Assembly (NCBI GenBank): GCA_944389885.1
Contig: CALXNZ010000005.1
Coordinates: forward strand, 62,001 to 126,000
Length of the DNA stretch: 64,000 bases
Origin: an uncultured Opitutales bacterium
GTDB taxonomy: Bacteria; Verrucomicrobiota; Verrucomicrobiia; Opitutales; Intestinicryptomonadaceae
Direction: 5' to 3'
Part shown: positions 1-10,094 of the stretch, piece after piece
How the letters are laid out: each line of letters begins with the position of its first letter
Numbering within the stretch: position 1 is the first letter of the stretch
The notes under the pieces: generated by a model
The model's input: only the letters and a program-made list of their open reading frames with translations
Databases searched by the model: none
Told to the model about the DNA's origin: nothing
Translations under genes and position numbers: made by a program

Positions 1-965
1 TGTCGCGGTACTTCTCCAAGGCGCGATTCAACGGCATCGGCGACATCTTTTACAATGCGGTCGCACAATTTTCCAACGTGCATTTTCAACCACATCGCAG
101 TGGGGGTATCGGACCGGTAATCGTTAGCGCCGTATGCGTCTATTCTGCCATTTTCAAGCAGCATATCGTTCTGGGCGAACTCGTCTTTCTTGTGCGGAGT
201 ATATACGGCAAACGCTTTGCCTCCGCCCCGCCGAACCACTGAAAATACCGGAACATCGCTGGGGCCATCGGCTATGTATATCATGTTGCGTATCGGTATG
301 CGCCTGTCCTCGGGGCGTATGCGGGCGTTTACATTTATGGCGGGATTCTTGTTAGTGCCTTTATTTATTTCAAAAATGAAGCGGGTCTTTATGGTGTTGT
401 CAACTATCACCCCTATCTGGTTTATCTGGGTCGAGAGCGCTCCCATATCGAATTCGGGCTGCCGCGAAAAATACGGAGGGAAAGGCTCCTCGACAAACTC
501 GCATCCGAATATTCCGTCCACATACGGCGCTATTTTTGAGCCGCGTATCATTTCGGCGAGACCGGTGCTTACTATGTAGTGTTCCAGTTTTATGTCGAGT
601 TTGCGGTAGGCGTCTTCGGAGCGCGTGACGGCTTTTAACTCTTCAAATAATTCAGGTATGCCGTCGCAAAACTCCAGCCTCGAGCCGAGTTGCCTTAGCT
701 TTGCATTGCTCAGGCCCTTCATATATCCGCTCTTCACAAAACTGAGAAGATGGTTCAAGTAAACGGTTTCGGGAGAAACATTGATGCCGCGTTTGGCGTA
801 TAAATCCGGCAACATATTTACTTCCCGCCAAAAGAGTTTTTCGTCTATGCCGTATTCGGCGAATATGGGGGTCTGCATATAGCCCTTGATAAGTGTCTTG
901 TCGAAGTCCCAAATACAGGCTATTATATGTCTGTCCCTTAGAGATGTGTCTTGCCCCTCGTTCAT
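1..965 (-). CDS. HAD-family phosphatase, C-terminus cut by left window edge
   Basis: The frame is open from an ATG at 965 through to position 1 with no stop, so the 3' end of the gene lies outside the window (about 321 codons visible). The N-terminus carries the HAD nucleophile motif DFDKT at residues 20-24. A later segment, [12 protein letters not shown], matches the HAD motif that supplies the Mg-binding aspartates. The gap between these two motifs leaves room for a cap domain. This supports a cytoplasmic Mg-dependent phosphatase; the substrate cannot be told. No signal peptide is seen. The gene lies downstream of eno on the same strand, with the eno terminator in between, so it probably has its own promoter in the 85 bases before its start. 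Confidence 0.8.
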   Translation of the reverse strand, partial: MNEGQDTSLRDRHIIACIWDFDKTLIKGYMQTPIFAEYGIDEKLFWREVNMLPDLYAKRGINVSPETVYLNHLLSFVKSGYMKGLSNAKLRQLGSRLEFCDGIPELFEELKAVTRSEDAYRKLDIKLEHYIVSTGLAEMIRGSKIAPYVDGIFGCEFVEEPFPPYFSRQPEFDMGALSTQINQIGVIVDNTIKTRFIFEINKGTNKNPAINVNARIRPEDRRIPIRNMIYIADGPSDVPVFSVVRRGGGKAFAVYTPHKKDEFAQNDMLLENGRIDAYGANDYRSDTPTAMWLKMHVGKLCDRIVKDVADAVESRLGEVPR

Positions 966-1049
966 AACGCGAATATTTACGATTTTTTACTTGCCCGCAA
1001 TATTTTAATTTTGTCTGTGTAATGCCTCCATATCCATATATATTCAAAT

Positions 1050-1075
1050 AAAAAAAGGAGAGGGATTCCTCTCCT
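1050..1075 (-). terminator. Rho-independent terminator of eno
   Basis: An 8-bp inverted repeat (AGGAGAGG / CCTCTCCT) with a 4-base loop, followed on the minus strand by a run of T. It starts about 22 bases after the eno stop codon. Confidence 0.85.
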
Positions 1076-1097
1076 AAAGCGGCGCATATGGCGCATT

Positions 1098-2453
<1,356 letters not shown>

Positions 2454-2645
2454 TTAAATCATCTTAAAAAATTCCGCAATCATCAATCGCTGTCGGCAGT
2501 CGGAAAAAATGGCTTGAAAGTCGTGGAGGGTATGATAACAATGTCTTTGTCATAGAGGATATTGTCCGATTCGTCCGCGCAGGATTGCTGTCCGCATATC
2601 ATGTGCGCGAGGAGGCTTTAACAAACTAAAAAAAAGGTTATAATT

Positions 2646-3833
2646 ATGTCAAAAAGACCGTTAAATGTAGGTTTAGTTGGCGGAGGTTGCGGGGCTTTTA
2701 TCGCCCAGCCGCACCAGAAAGCTATCCATTCCGACGGCACAAGGCGTGTCGTTGCCGCAGCTTTGCACCCAGATCCAAAGATCGCCATGGAGGAGGCCGA
2801 AAAATGGCCATACCCCATAAAGGGTTATCCCTCCTATGTGGAAATGATAGAAGATCAAAAGAATCTTCCGGAATCCGAGAGGCTTGATTATATCCTCATT
2901 GTCACTCCTAATTTCGTGCATTTTGATCCGGCTATGAAAGCCATAGAGGCGGGAATTCCTGTAATGTGCGAAAAACCCCTTACAGTAAGCCTCGAACAAG
3001 CCGACCAGATTGTAGCGGCAGCCACTGCAAAAGGATTGCCATTTGCGGTGGCCCACACCTATCTCGGGCATTGGTCGTCGTGGTTCTCGCGCTTTGTTGT
3101 CACGAGCGGCTTGCTGGGGGATATCCGTTGGGTGGATTCTTCATACATGCAGGGCTGGCTCGCAAAGAAAATCGAAAAAGGAGGCGGCGAGAGTGGAGCC
3201 GACTGGCGCACCGACCCCAAGCGTTCGGGAGCTTCGCTCTGCGGCGGCGATATAGGCACCCATGCGCTGATGCAGCTGCGCTTTGTCACCGATATGGACG
3301 TTGTCAAAGTTTCGGCGCATTTGGAAAATTTTGTCAAGGGGCGCCTGCTCGACGACCACTTTACAACGTATTGCGAGCTTTCCAATGGGGGCAAGGCTCT
3401 CGTAAGGGCTTCTCAGATATGCATAGGCCATAAGAACGATCTCTCTATAGAAGTTGTGGGGACCAAAGGCACTTTGGTGTGGCGTCAGGAAGAGCCGGAG
3501 AAGGTTGTAATCATGCTTGCCGGCCAGCCCGATAGGGTTTACTGGAGGGGCGATGTCCAGCCCAACGACGGTTTCCTGAAAGACGTCCCGGAATGGCTTC
3601 TCAAAGAGCCTAAGATTCCGTCTGGTCACCCGGAGGGATTCCACGACGCCTATGCGCGCCTGCATCGTGAATTTGAAAAAGACATTCGCGCATGGAAGGA
3701 AGGAAAGCCGTTCTCATATGACCACGATCGCTATGCGACCGTTCTTGACGGAAGAATGGGATTGGCGTTCATTGATGCGGCCCTTAAAAGCAGCTCTAAT
3801 GGAGGAGCTTGGGAGCCTGTCAAATTGAAATAA
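2646..3833 (+). CDS. Gfo/Idh/MocA family NAD(P)-dependent oxidoreductase
   Basis: A 395-residue cytoplasmic dehydrogenase-like protein. The N-terminal Rossmann fold begins VGLVGGGCGAFIAQPHQKAI. The family's catalytic lysine motif is MCEKPLT near residue 110, followed by the alpha/beta domain that binds a sugar or cyclitol substrate. A GDIGTHAL segment matches the conserved GxH region of the family. The substrate cannot be inferred. The gene stands alone, with AAGG upstream of the ATG and a strong terminator after it. Verrucomicrobial and planctomycete genomes often carry many such paralogues; three more are in this window. Confidence 0.9.
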   Translation: MSKRPLNVGLVGGGCGAFIAQPHQKAIHSDGTRRVVAAALHPDPKIAMEEAEKWPYPIKGYPSYVEMIEDQKNLPESERLDYILIVTPNFVHFDPAMKAIEAGIPVMCEKPLTVSLEQADQIVAAATAKGLPFAVAHTYLGHWSSWFSRFVVTSGLLGDIRWVDSSYMQGWLAKKIEKGGGESGADWRTDPKRSGASLCGGDIGTHALMQLRFVTDMDVVKVSAHLENFVKGRLLDDHFTTYCELSNGGKALVRASQICIGHKNDLSIEVVGTKGTLVWRQEEPEKVVIMLAGQPDRVYWRGDVQPNDGFLKDVPEWLLKEPKIPSGHPEGFHDAYARLHREFEKDIRAWKEGKPFSYDHDRYATVLDGRMGLAFIDAALKSSSNGGAWEPVKLK

Positions 3834-3852
3834 GCTTCCTATTGCAAATAAA

Positions 3853-3886
3853 AAGGCCGCAGGGTTATACTTGCGGCCTTTTTTGT
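3853..3886 (+). terminator. Rho-independent terminator after the Gfo/Idh gene
   Basis: Inverted repeat AAGGCCGCA / TGCGGCCTT with a loop of about ten bases, then a T-run, about 20 bases after the stop codon at 3833. Confidence 0.9.
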
Positions 3887-3933
3887 TGTTAAATTAGAAT
3901 CGGTTATGACAATTTTTCAATATGCTTCTAACA

Positions 3934-5424
3934 CTATTGGCTTACTTCTTTGGGAGTGTATTCGTAAACGTTTACAGTCTTGCCGTTTATGGACACCGTT
4001 TTCGGGCCCGATTCCTCTATAGTATAGTCGACCCCAATTACTCCGAATCCCTTGAAACGCAAGAGGTTTAATTGCCTTATACTTTGTCCCGCCATGACAG
4101 TGATGGACGAGGAGAGTCTGTAAATAGAGTAAACGTGGTCTTCGTTTGGAACATAATTGCGGAATTCAAGGCACGACAAATTCGGATCCATGCTTTCGCG
4201 ATTCTCGTAGCCGGAGAGTGTCTTTACTTCCCTAAAACAGAAGTATTGTTCGCCTCCAGCTCCGAAGTCCACTATACCGCGTACTCCCAATTTTTTTAAC
4301 ACTGTGTTATTGCCGTTGTAGAGTTCGTCATTTTGCAGATATACTATTTGGAGGCGTTCGCTGAATCCGTTGAGATTTAGCACGCCCGCAGTTATGGGTT
4401 CCGTTTCGACAGGGTCGGTATGCATGTACCGCGGGGTTTTGTACGCAAGATTTACGTCGTCGGCAATTTGCTCGTTTCCAAGCAATGTCACCATACCTCT
4501 TCTTGTTATAGAGAAAATTGAGCCGCTTATAGCCTGAGCTCCGCCGGTTTTTCCGAGATAAAGGTTTATAAAAAAAACGGTAAAATATGCCTCGTTAGTT
4601 TCGTCGCCGAGTAGATAGACATTTCCGTGGGCCCAAGTCTGGGCGGGTTCGTTTGCACTATAGTCTGTGTAGTCATGGGATTGAAATGTCACGTCCCACT
4701 TATTCGTTATTTTTGAATAAACGATTATATCTCCGCCTTCAAAACCCCTATTACCGTCAGAATTTCTGCGTGAGACATAGAAGTTTATGGTATTCTTGGC
4801 TTTGTCTGTCGTGTCGGCAACTTTTATATATCGCTTTTTGTCGGGGTTGCTTACAAATGTCAGAGAGCTATCCGATACATTTTCTATATTAAATGTACGT
4901 GGAGCGTAGTCGTTGGCGAATTCTATATTGGCGTCTATTTTCATTTCAACGCCGGTTGATGATTTTGCTATTGCAGTTATCCAAGTTGACTGCCTGAAGG
5001 GTTGGAAGTCCCATTTATTAAACGTAAGCTTGGCGTTTTCTCCTCCAGTGACGGTGTTTATAGTATTATTTCCGCTTAGGCTTATTATGGATATTTGACG
5101 CTCTTCATTGCCCAAATCCATAGCGGCGTTTACATATTCCCAACCGCGGTTGCCATAACAACCGGCGTTCCAATTAACCATGTAAACGTAGTCGGCGGCG
5201 GCGGGAATCGAAGCGGCTCTCGTCTCCAGACGGTTGTAATAATCGGGATTTGTGCCGTCGTAGTTCAAATCGCTGCGCGTGGCCCAATTTTCCACATTGC
5301 TGAAATGTTTGTCTGCTCCATCGGCATTCATTCCCCTACAAAAGTAGAGATTTCTGTGCTCTTGTGCAAAGCAGCTCAATGTTGCAGAAAATACCGCCAG
5401 AAAAAATAGAAAATGGATTTTCAT
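3934..5424 (-). CDS. Secreted protein of unknown function, 496 aa
   Basis: Not recognised. The first 20 residues form a clear Sec signal peptide (MKIHFLFFLAVFSATLSCFA, cleavage probably before QEH). The mature part is rich in Asn, Thr, Ser and Tyr with alternating short hydrophobic strands, which suggests an all-beta, extracellular or outer-membrane-attached protein. Segments such as LTFNKWDF and GVLNLNGFSERLQIVYL resemble the repeated beta strands of verrucomicrobial autotransporter-like proteins. There is no PEP-CTERM tail and no obvious catalytic motif. It diverges from the glycosidase-like gene at 5629, so a role in glycan binding at the cell surface is possible, but that is inference. 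Confidence 0.7.
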   Translation of the reverse strand: MKIHFLFFLAVFSATLSCFAQEHRNLYFCRGMNADGADKHFSNVENWATRSDLNYDGTNPDYYNRLETRAASIPAAADYVYMVNWNAGCYGNRGWEYVNAAMDLGNEERQISIISLSGNNTINTVTGGENAKLTFNKWDFQPFRQSTWITAIAKSSTGVEMKIDANIEFANDYAPRTFNIENVSDSSLTFVSNPDKKRYIKVADTTDKAKNTINFYVSRRNSDGNRGFEGGDIIVYSKITNKWDVTFQSHDYTDYSANEPAQTWAHGNVYLLGDETNEAYFTVFFINLYLGKTGGAQAISGSIFSITRRGMVTLLGNEQIADDVNLAYKTPRYMHTDPVETEPITAGVLNLNGFSERLQIVYLQNDELYNGNNTVLKKLGVRGIVDFGAGGEQYFCFREVKTLSGYENRESMDPNLSCLEFRNYVPNEDHVYSIYRLSSSITVMAGQSIRQLNLLRFKGFGVIGVDYTIEESGPKTVSINGKTVNVYEYTPKEVSQ

Positions 5425-5628
5425 TTGTTTTTAGGGTAGTGAAAATGTCTGAAACTTTGTCATAAATTCTTTTCTCTTTTACAGACTTGTCAAACAATTA
5501 CTGTTTTACTTGGGATTGATTCTCCGACTTTTTTCTTGTTTTGGAATTTTGCAGTGTTTAAAGATATTATATGTCTTTGCCAAATTCTTATTTGGCGATA
5601 CCTTATCCGCCTTTCCAAATTCAGCGTT

Positions 5629-7425
5629 ATGAAACTATCGTTTTTCTTTTTATTGGCATTTGTTTATTCCTTATCGGCGTTTTGCGTGGAGCGCGCAGAC
5701 TTAATAGTAAAACTTAAAGACGGTTCCACTGTAAAAAAAGTGTTTGATGCTGTCGAGATTGAAAAAAATACGAGGCGCATTTCTGTGCCTAAATCTGCTA
5801 TACCCGAAGGGTTTGAATGGTTTGAGATTATTGCTGACAACGCGTGGGCAAAAAATGGAGAGCAAGGGTTCTGGATTTTCGGCAGGGGTGAAATGGGAAC
5901 TTTTAGATTAAACGAAGGAGCCTATATGAATAGGGAGGCTCAGATTCCTATTTACGGAATGAGAACTCCCCGCGAAACTTTTTTGGCTGTTGTACGGGGA
6001 ATGCAGATGGACATGAAGATGTGCGTGGACGTCAAAGACGGTATATACAGAATTAGGCCACGGTGGAATTTTAGAAATATGGGTTATGCTCCGTACGAAG
6101 ACATCATAATAGACTTTATTTCACTTTTTGGGGAAGACGCGAATTATTCAGGAATGGGTAGGGCGTACCGCAAGATGCAGCTGGAAAGCGGCAAATTTAA
6201 GGCTTTTAAGGAGCGTATGAAAGATAATCGCGCTCTTAGGCAAATAGCAACAGCCATGCCGCATAGGATAGAGCCGCACGCCGTCATAACGGGCATGCGG
6301 GGTAAGAAAGTATCGGATTCTTTGGATTTAAAACCCGAAGATGTCGCTGGAAAGGCAAAGCCGATTTTGACATTTTCAAACGCCAAAAAATTTGTAGATG
6401 CCTTCAAGGCGGCGGGAATGGACGATGTCCATTTTATAGACGCGGGCTGGCAGTGCGGCGGCTATGACGGTAGATGCCCGCAGATTTTGCCAATAGAGGA
6501 ATGTTTGGGAGGGGAATCTGCCCTGAAGGAGTTTGTCAAGTACACGAAGGGCTTGGGGTATCAAATATGTTCTAATTCAAACCACACCGATGCCTATACA
6601 TGTTCGGATATGTGGAACGAAGACTATATATGCAAAAGATATGACGGATCTTTGTTCAGGGTTTGCGTTTTAAACGGCGGAAACATGTATTATGTATGCA
6701 CAAAACGCATTCTCGAGCTCTTTGTAATTAAACAGCTTGAGGAAACCCGCAAGCTTGGATACGAAGGCGTGCTTTATATCGACGTCTTCAGCGCGCGCCC
6801 CCCGGATCAGTGTTTCGATTCAAGGCATGCGGCAACCCGCAGGGAACAGGCCGATGCCCAAAATAAAATTCTTGAATATGCGCGCAAAATTTTTGGAGGG
6901 GCTGCAAGCGAGTGCGGCTATGAGCATTGTCTGCACAATCTCGATTTTGTGAATTATTTGGGCAGGCACATGTTGTACGGGGAAGGATTTGGAGACAAGA
7001 ATATCGCAAAGTGTTCATATTTTGAAGACAAGCCAAAGTACAATAGCTTGATAGACCGCATAGCCCCTCTTTGGGAAATAGTGTACCACGGCATCGTGCT
7101 GAGCAATCCCGATAAGTTTACGCAGGGATACAGGCCAAAAGGCTCCACAAATTTTCTCAGGCTTGTGGAATTCGGAGGGCGTCCAATATTTTATTCGGCG
7201 GCATATTCCCCGCAGGCTATAGCTAAATATAAAGAAATGTACGACGCATTTCAGCCCCTAAAGCATCTCCAGTTGGAATTTATCGAGGAGAACAAATCCC
7301 TCGATGAGGACGTCTATATTACGCGCTTCGGAAACGGAGAGGAGATTGTGGTCAATTACTCCATGAAGCCGTTTAAGTACAGGGAAAAATATGTGCCGCC
7401 GAGAGATTATTTATTGTTTAAATAG
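5629..7425 (+). CDS. Secreted glycosidase-like protein (resembles DUF5696 / TIM-barrel glycosidases)
   Basis: The frame opens at 5536, but the ATG at 5629 starts a typical signal peptide (MKLSFFFLLAFVYSLSAFC), giving 598 residues. An N-terminal beta-rich part of about 200 residues is followed by a probable (beta/alpha)8 barrel. Barrel-like motifs include HFIDAGWQCGGYDG (Asp271), YIDVFS (Asp385) and SECGYEH (Glu428). These acids at strand ends are what a retaining glycosidase would use. The closest family I can recall is DUF5696, related to GH clans acting on alpha-galactosides and alpha-GalNAc. The assignment and the catalytic residues are inference. Export to the periplasm or outside is likely. 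It diverges from another secreted protein gene. Confidence 0.6.
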   Translation: MKLSFFFLLAFVYSLSAFCVERADLIVKLKDGSTVKKVFDAVEIEKNTRRISVPKSAIPEGFEWFEIIADNAWAKNGEQGFWIFGRGEMGTFRLNEGAYMNREAQIPIYGMRTPRETFLAVVRGMQMDMKMCVDVKDGIYRIRPRWNFRNMGYAPYEDIIIDFISLFGEDANYSGMGRAYRKMQLESGKFKAFKERMKDNRALRQIATAMPHRIEPHAVITGMRGKKVSDSLDLKPEDVAGKAKPILTFSNAKKFVDAFKAAGMDDVHFIDAGWQCGGYDGRCPQILPIEECLGGESALKEFVKYTKGLGYQICSNSNHTDAYTCSDMWNEDYICKRYDGSLFRVCVLNGGNMYYVCTKRILELFVIKQLEETRKLGYEGVLYIDVFSARPPDQCFDSRHAATRREQADAQNKILEYARKIFGGAASECGYEHCLHNLDFVNYLGRHMLYGEGFGDKNIAKCSYFEDKPKYNSLIDRIAPLWEIVYHGIVLSNPDKFTQGYRPKGSTNFLRLVEFGGRPIFYSAAYSPQAIAKYKEMYDAFQPLKHLQLEFIEENKSLDEDVYITRFGNGEEIVVNYSMKPFKYREKYVPPRDYLLFK

Positions 7426-7531
7426 ACTTTTTTGCGGGGAAATATGAAAATTGCGGCGAAAGTTTTAAATTTTCGGGCGCAGGCGACGGCTGAGCGGGCA
7501 ATAGTTTGATATTTTTATATCAACCATTATG

Positions 7532-7563
7532 AAAAAAGAGCGGAATGTCAATTTCCGCTCTTT
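7532..7563 (-). terminator. Terminator of the ECF sigma factor gene
   Basis: A perfect 11-bp inverted repeat (AAAGAGCGGAA / TTCCGCTCTTT) with a 7-base loop and a T-run on the minus strand. It lies 33 bases after the stop of the sigma gene. The plus-strand side has only a short T-run, so it may also slow transcription from the gene at 5629. Confidence 0.85.
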
Positions 7564-7596
7564 GTCGAAATATAAAAATTTTGGACGATAATCTCT

Positions 7597-8190
7597 CTAT
7601 TTCATCTTTTCCAGCTCGGCCCTGAGGAATTCTCTGGCCCTGGAAAGGCGGCTCTTCACCGTTCCCACGCTTATGCCGAGCTTTTGGGCGATGTCTTCAT
7701 AGCTCATGTCGGCTTCGTTGCGGAGCTTCAAAACGTCGCCGTACTTCGGGGGAAGAGCGGCTATGGCTTTGGGCAAAAGGCTCATGAATTCCGCCGAAGC
7801 ATGCTCGTCGGCCGGAGACATGGAATCCGACGGTATTATTTCCGAAAACGTGAGAGCAGTTTCATCGCTTACAGGCATATCCAGAGATATGGACTCCGCC
7901 CTCTTGCGGCGCCACCAATACCAGTGCTTATTGCGGGCAAGGTTTGTGGCTATGTGGTAGAGCCATGTGGAAATGGAGCAATCTCCCCTAAAACTTGAAA
8001 TGCTCTTGCGCGCCCGCAGGAATGTGTCTTGGGCAACCTCTTCGGCGTCTTGCCTGTTGGAAAGCAGGCTGTTGGCGCGGTTGAATATTTTTTCCCAATG
8101 GCTGCTTACCAATTCTCCGAAAGCGGCATCGTCACCCTCTCTGAGGCGGCTAAGCATGTCGTCTGAACAGATTTCTTTCTGGTTAGGCAT
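7597..8190 (-). CDS. ECF-type RNA polymerase sigma-70 factor
   Basis: A 197-residue sigma factor with region 2 at about residues 25-95 (AEEVAQDTFLRARKSI and STWLYHIATNLARN) and region 4 at about 145-190. Region 4 shows a helix-turn-helix, YEDIAQKLGISVGTVKSRLS. Regions 1 and 3 are absent, as in the ECF group. No anti-sigma gene follows; the gene ends at its own terminator. It is transcribed divergently from the GTPase/GAP1 operon with 144 bases between the two starts, so control of that operon by this sigma factor is possible but not shown. It could equally be a general ECF of the SigE/CarQ type. Confidence 0.93.
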   Translation of the reverse strand: MPNQKEICSDDMLSRLREGDDAAFGELVSSHWEKIFNRANSLLSNRQDAEEVAQDTFLRARKSISSFRGDCSISTWLYHIATNLARNKHWYWWRRKRAESISLDMPVSDETALTFSEIIPSDSMSPADEHASAEFMSLLPKAIAALPPKYGDVLKLRNEADMSYEDIAQKLGISVGTVKSRLSRAREFLRAELEKMK

Positions 8191-8334
8191 AAATGTCGTC
8201 TTTCTTTTCTCTTGATTTAATTAGACCTTATCTAAGGCTTTTCGTTCAATTTTTTCTTTCCGCCTTATTCTATCGTCAAAATGTGCCGAAAATTTTAAAA
8301 AAAAGTTTGCCAACAGGGAGATTTAAGGCGATAA

Positions 8335-10089
8335 TTGGACAAAACTGGATTTATGTTTGCCTTCAAAAAAACAAAGAAAGACAAGAACTTTGTCGCACTG
8401 TTTAACTGTCTCGACGCTTCAATCCAAAAAACCGAGATATTCCCGACGGAAATTTCGTCTTTTGAAAATGTGCCGTTGAGAATAGACGGAGCTCCGTTGT
8501 TGTGCGAAATTGTTAAAGATAGAGGAAAACTCATGCTCGTCCCAAAAGAAGCCGACGGCGTTCTCGTTAATGGAGCGCCGCTTTCGGCTCCGATAGAATT
8601 GGACGATATCCTGACTTTTCAGTACAAAGGCAAGCTGTTCTATCTCATAGGTTCCCAAGAAATGCTCGAACGGGCGCAGGCCATAGACATTTCAAAATGG
8701 CTCGTGTTCTTCGCGGAGACCGGAAAAATAGAGGACGAGGTCGCTTTCCCGCGCATTAAAAATTCCGTCTATAAGAGGGGTCTCAACGGGGTGGGCTTGG
8801 CTATATGCCCCAAAAATTTTGAATACGGATTTCTATTCTCGCAGGTTTTTGGCGACGGCATCGCAGATGAAAATGCGGCATTGGTGGCGCCAAATCTCTC
8901 TGAATCGACCGTCGCGGCGACTTGCCCGTTATGCTGGCTGAAGTTCGACGTCGGGGACGCCCTAAGCATAGCCGTCCACGAAAGCTTGCGCGGCGATCCC
9001 GTACTGGGGCCGGACGAAATGCTGCGCTTCCTCCCGACCGTGTTCAACAACGACGGCATACCGTTGGATCCCGCGGGAATGCCCGCCCCGGATATAGCGT
9101 GTCCGCACTGCCGCAAGAAACTTCCGCCTAACTACTTGGAGCTCGATCAGAAAATATTTTCGATAGTAGGGGCTCCGAGTTCCGGGAAGTCGTATTACCT
9201 GAGCGTTCTCATTCACGAACTTCAAGATAGCCTGTACAGGAATTTCGGCATTATTTTTAAAGACTTGGATCCCTCGGGGAACATGTTGCTGACGCAGATG
9301 AAGAACAGGCTCTTTTCCGCTTCAAAACCCGAAGACGCAATACTCGCCAAGACTGCCCTTGAAGGGGCGATGTACGAACGCTATCCACGATTCGGGAAAA
9401 TGGTGGCCCTTCCAAAGCCCATGACATACTCGCTTTCGCACGACGGCTGCGAAGATACGTCAGTGATATTTTACGACAACGCCGGCGAACATTTTGAACC
9501 CGGGCTCGATATAGAGGAATCGCCGGGGGCAATGCATGTGGCGAGTTCCGCGGCGATATTCTTCCTTTTCGACCCTGCGTCGAACCGAAACTTCAAACGC
9601 GCTCTTACCGGCTATCCCGATCCCCAGTTGACAATAGGCGGAAGGTTGGACCAGCAAGACACCATACTCTCTGAGATGGAAGTCCGCATAAAGCGAATGT
9701 TAGGTCTTGAATCATCAAAGCGCGTGGATACGCCTATGGTCTTTATAATAGGCAAATGCGACATCTGGCAGCATCTGCTGGAATCTCCGCTTGAGCCTGT
9801 GGTGATAGACGGGAAACTCGACCTGAAAGCCGTCGATCGCAACAGCGAAAAATTGCGCAAGTTCTTGTCGGGTCTCGACTCTGCGGTGGTGGCTGCCTCC
9901 CAGGGGATAAGCAACAACGTGAAATTTTTTGCGGTGAGCGCCCTCGGACATTCTCCTGTTATGATAGAATCGGGAGAATGCGCGGGAAAAATCGCGCCGA
10001 TACCCCAGAAACTAAATCCGATAAACGTGGACATACCCACGATATGGGCGCTGTCGCAAGTCACTGACATGATACCTCTGGCGGAATAA
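8335..10089 (+). CDS. FHA-like / zinc-ribbon / P-loop GTPase-like protein (DO-GTPase2-like)
   Basis: 584 residues from a TTG start at 8335, chosen because AAGGCG lies about 6 bases upstream. The ATG at 8353 has no ribosome binding site. Residues 1-110 look like a divergent FHA beta sandwich (VNGAPLSAPIELDDILTF). Four cysteines, C197-P-L-C200 and C256-P-H-C259, form a split zinc ribbon. The P-loop domain follows: Walker A GAPSSGKS at 279-286, a DNAGE switch/Walker B-like motif at 381-385, and a base-specificity motif GKCD at 473-476. This order fits the DO-GTPase2 family of predicted GTPase-centred conflict/signalling systems. Nucleotide preference is inferred. The next gene starts 5 bases later and encodes the family's usual partner, a GAP1-N2 protein. 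Confidence 0.7.
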   Translation: MDKTGFMFAFKKTKKDKNFVALFNCLDASIQKTEIFPTEISSFENVPLRIDGAPLLCEIVKDRGKLMLVPKEADGVLVNGAPLSAPIELDDILTFQYKGKLFYLIGSQEMLERAQAIDISKWLVFFAETGKIEDEVAFPRIKNSVYKRGLNGVGLAICPKNFEYGFLFSQVFGDGIADENAALVAPNLSESTVAATCPLCWLKFDVGDALSIAVHESLRGDPVLGPDEMLRFLPTVFNNDGIPLDPAGMPAPDIACPHCRKKLPPNYLELDQKIFSIVGAPSSGKSYYLSVLIHELQDSLYRNFGIIFKDLDPSGNMLLTQMKNRLFSASKPEDAILAKTALEGAMYERYPRFGKMVALPKPMTYSLSHDGCEDTSVIFYDNAGEHFEPGLDIEESPGAMHVASSAAIFFLFDPASNRNFKRALTGYPDPQLTIGGRLDQQDTILSEMEVRIKRMLGLESSKRVDTPMVFIIGKCDIWQHLLESPLEPVVIDGKLDLKAVDRNSEKLRKFLSGLDSAVVAASQGISNNVKFFAVSALGHSPVMIESGECAGKIAPIPQKLNPINVDIPTIWALSQVTDMIPLAE

Positions 10090-10094
10090 CAGAC

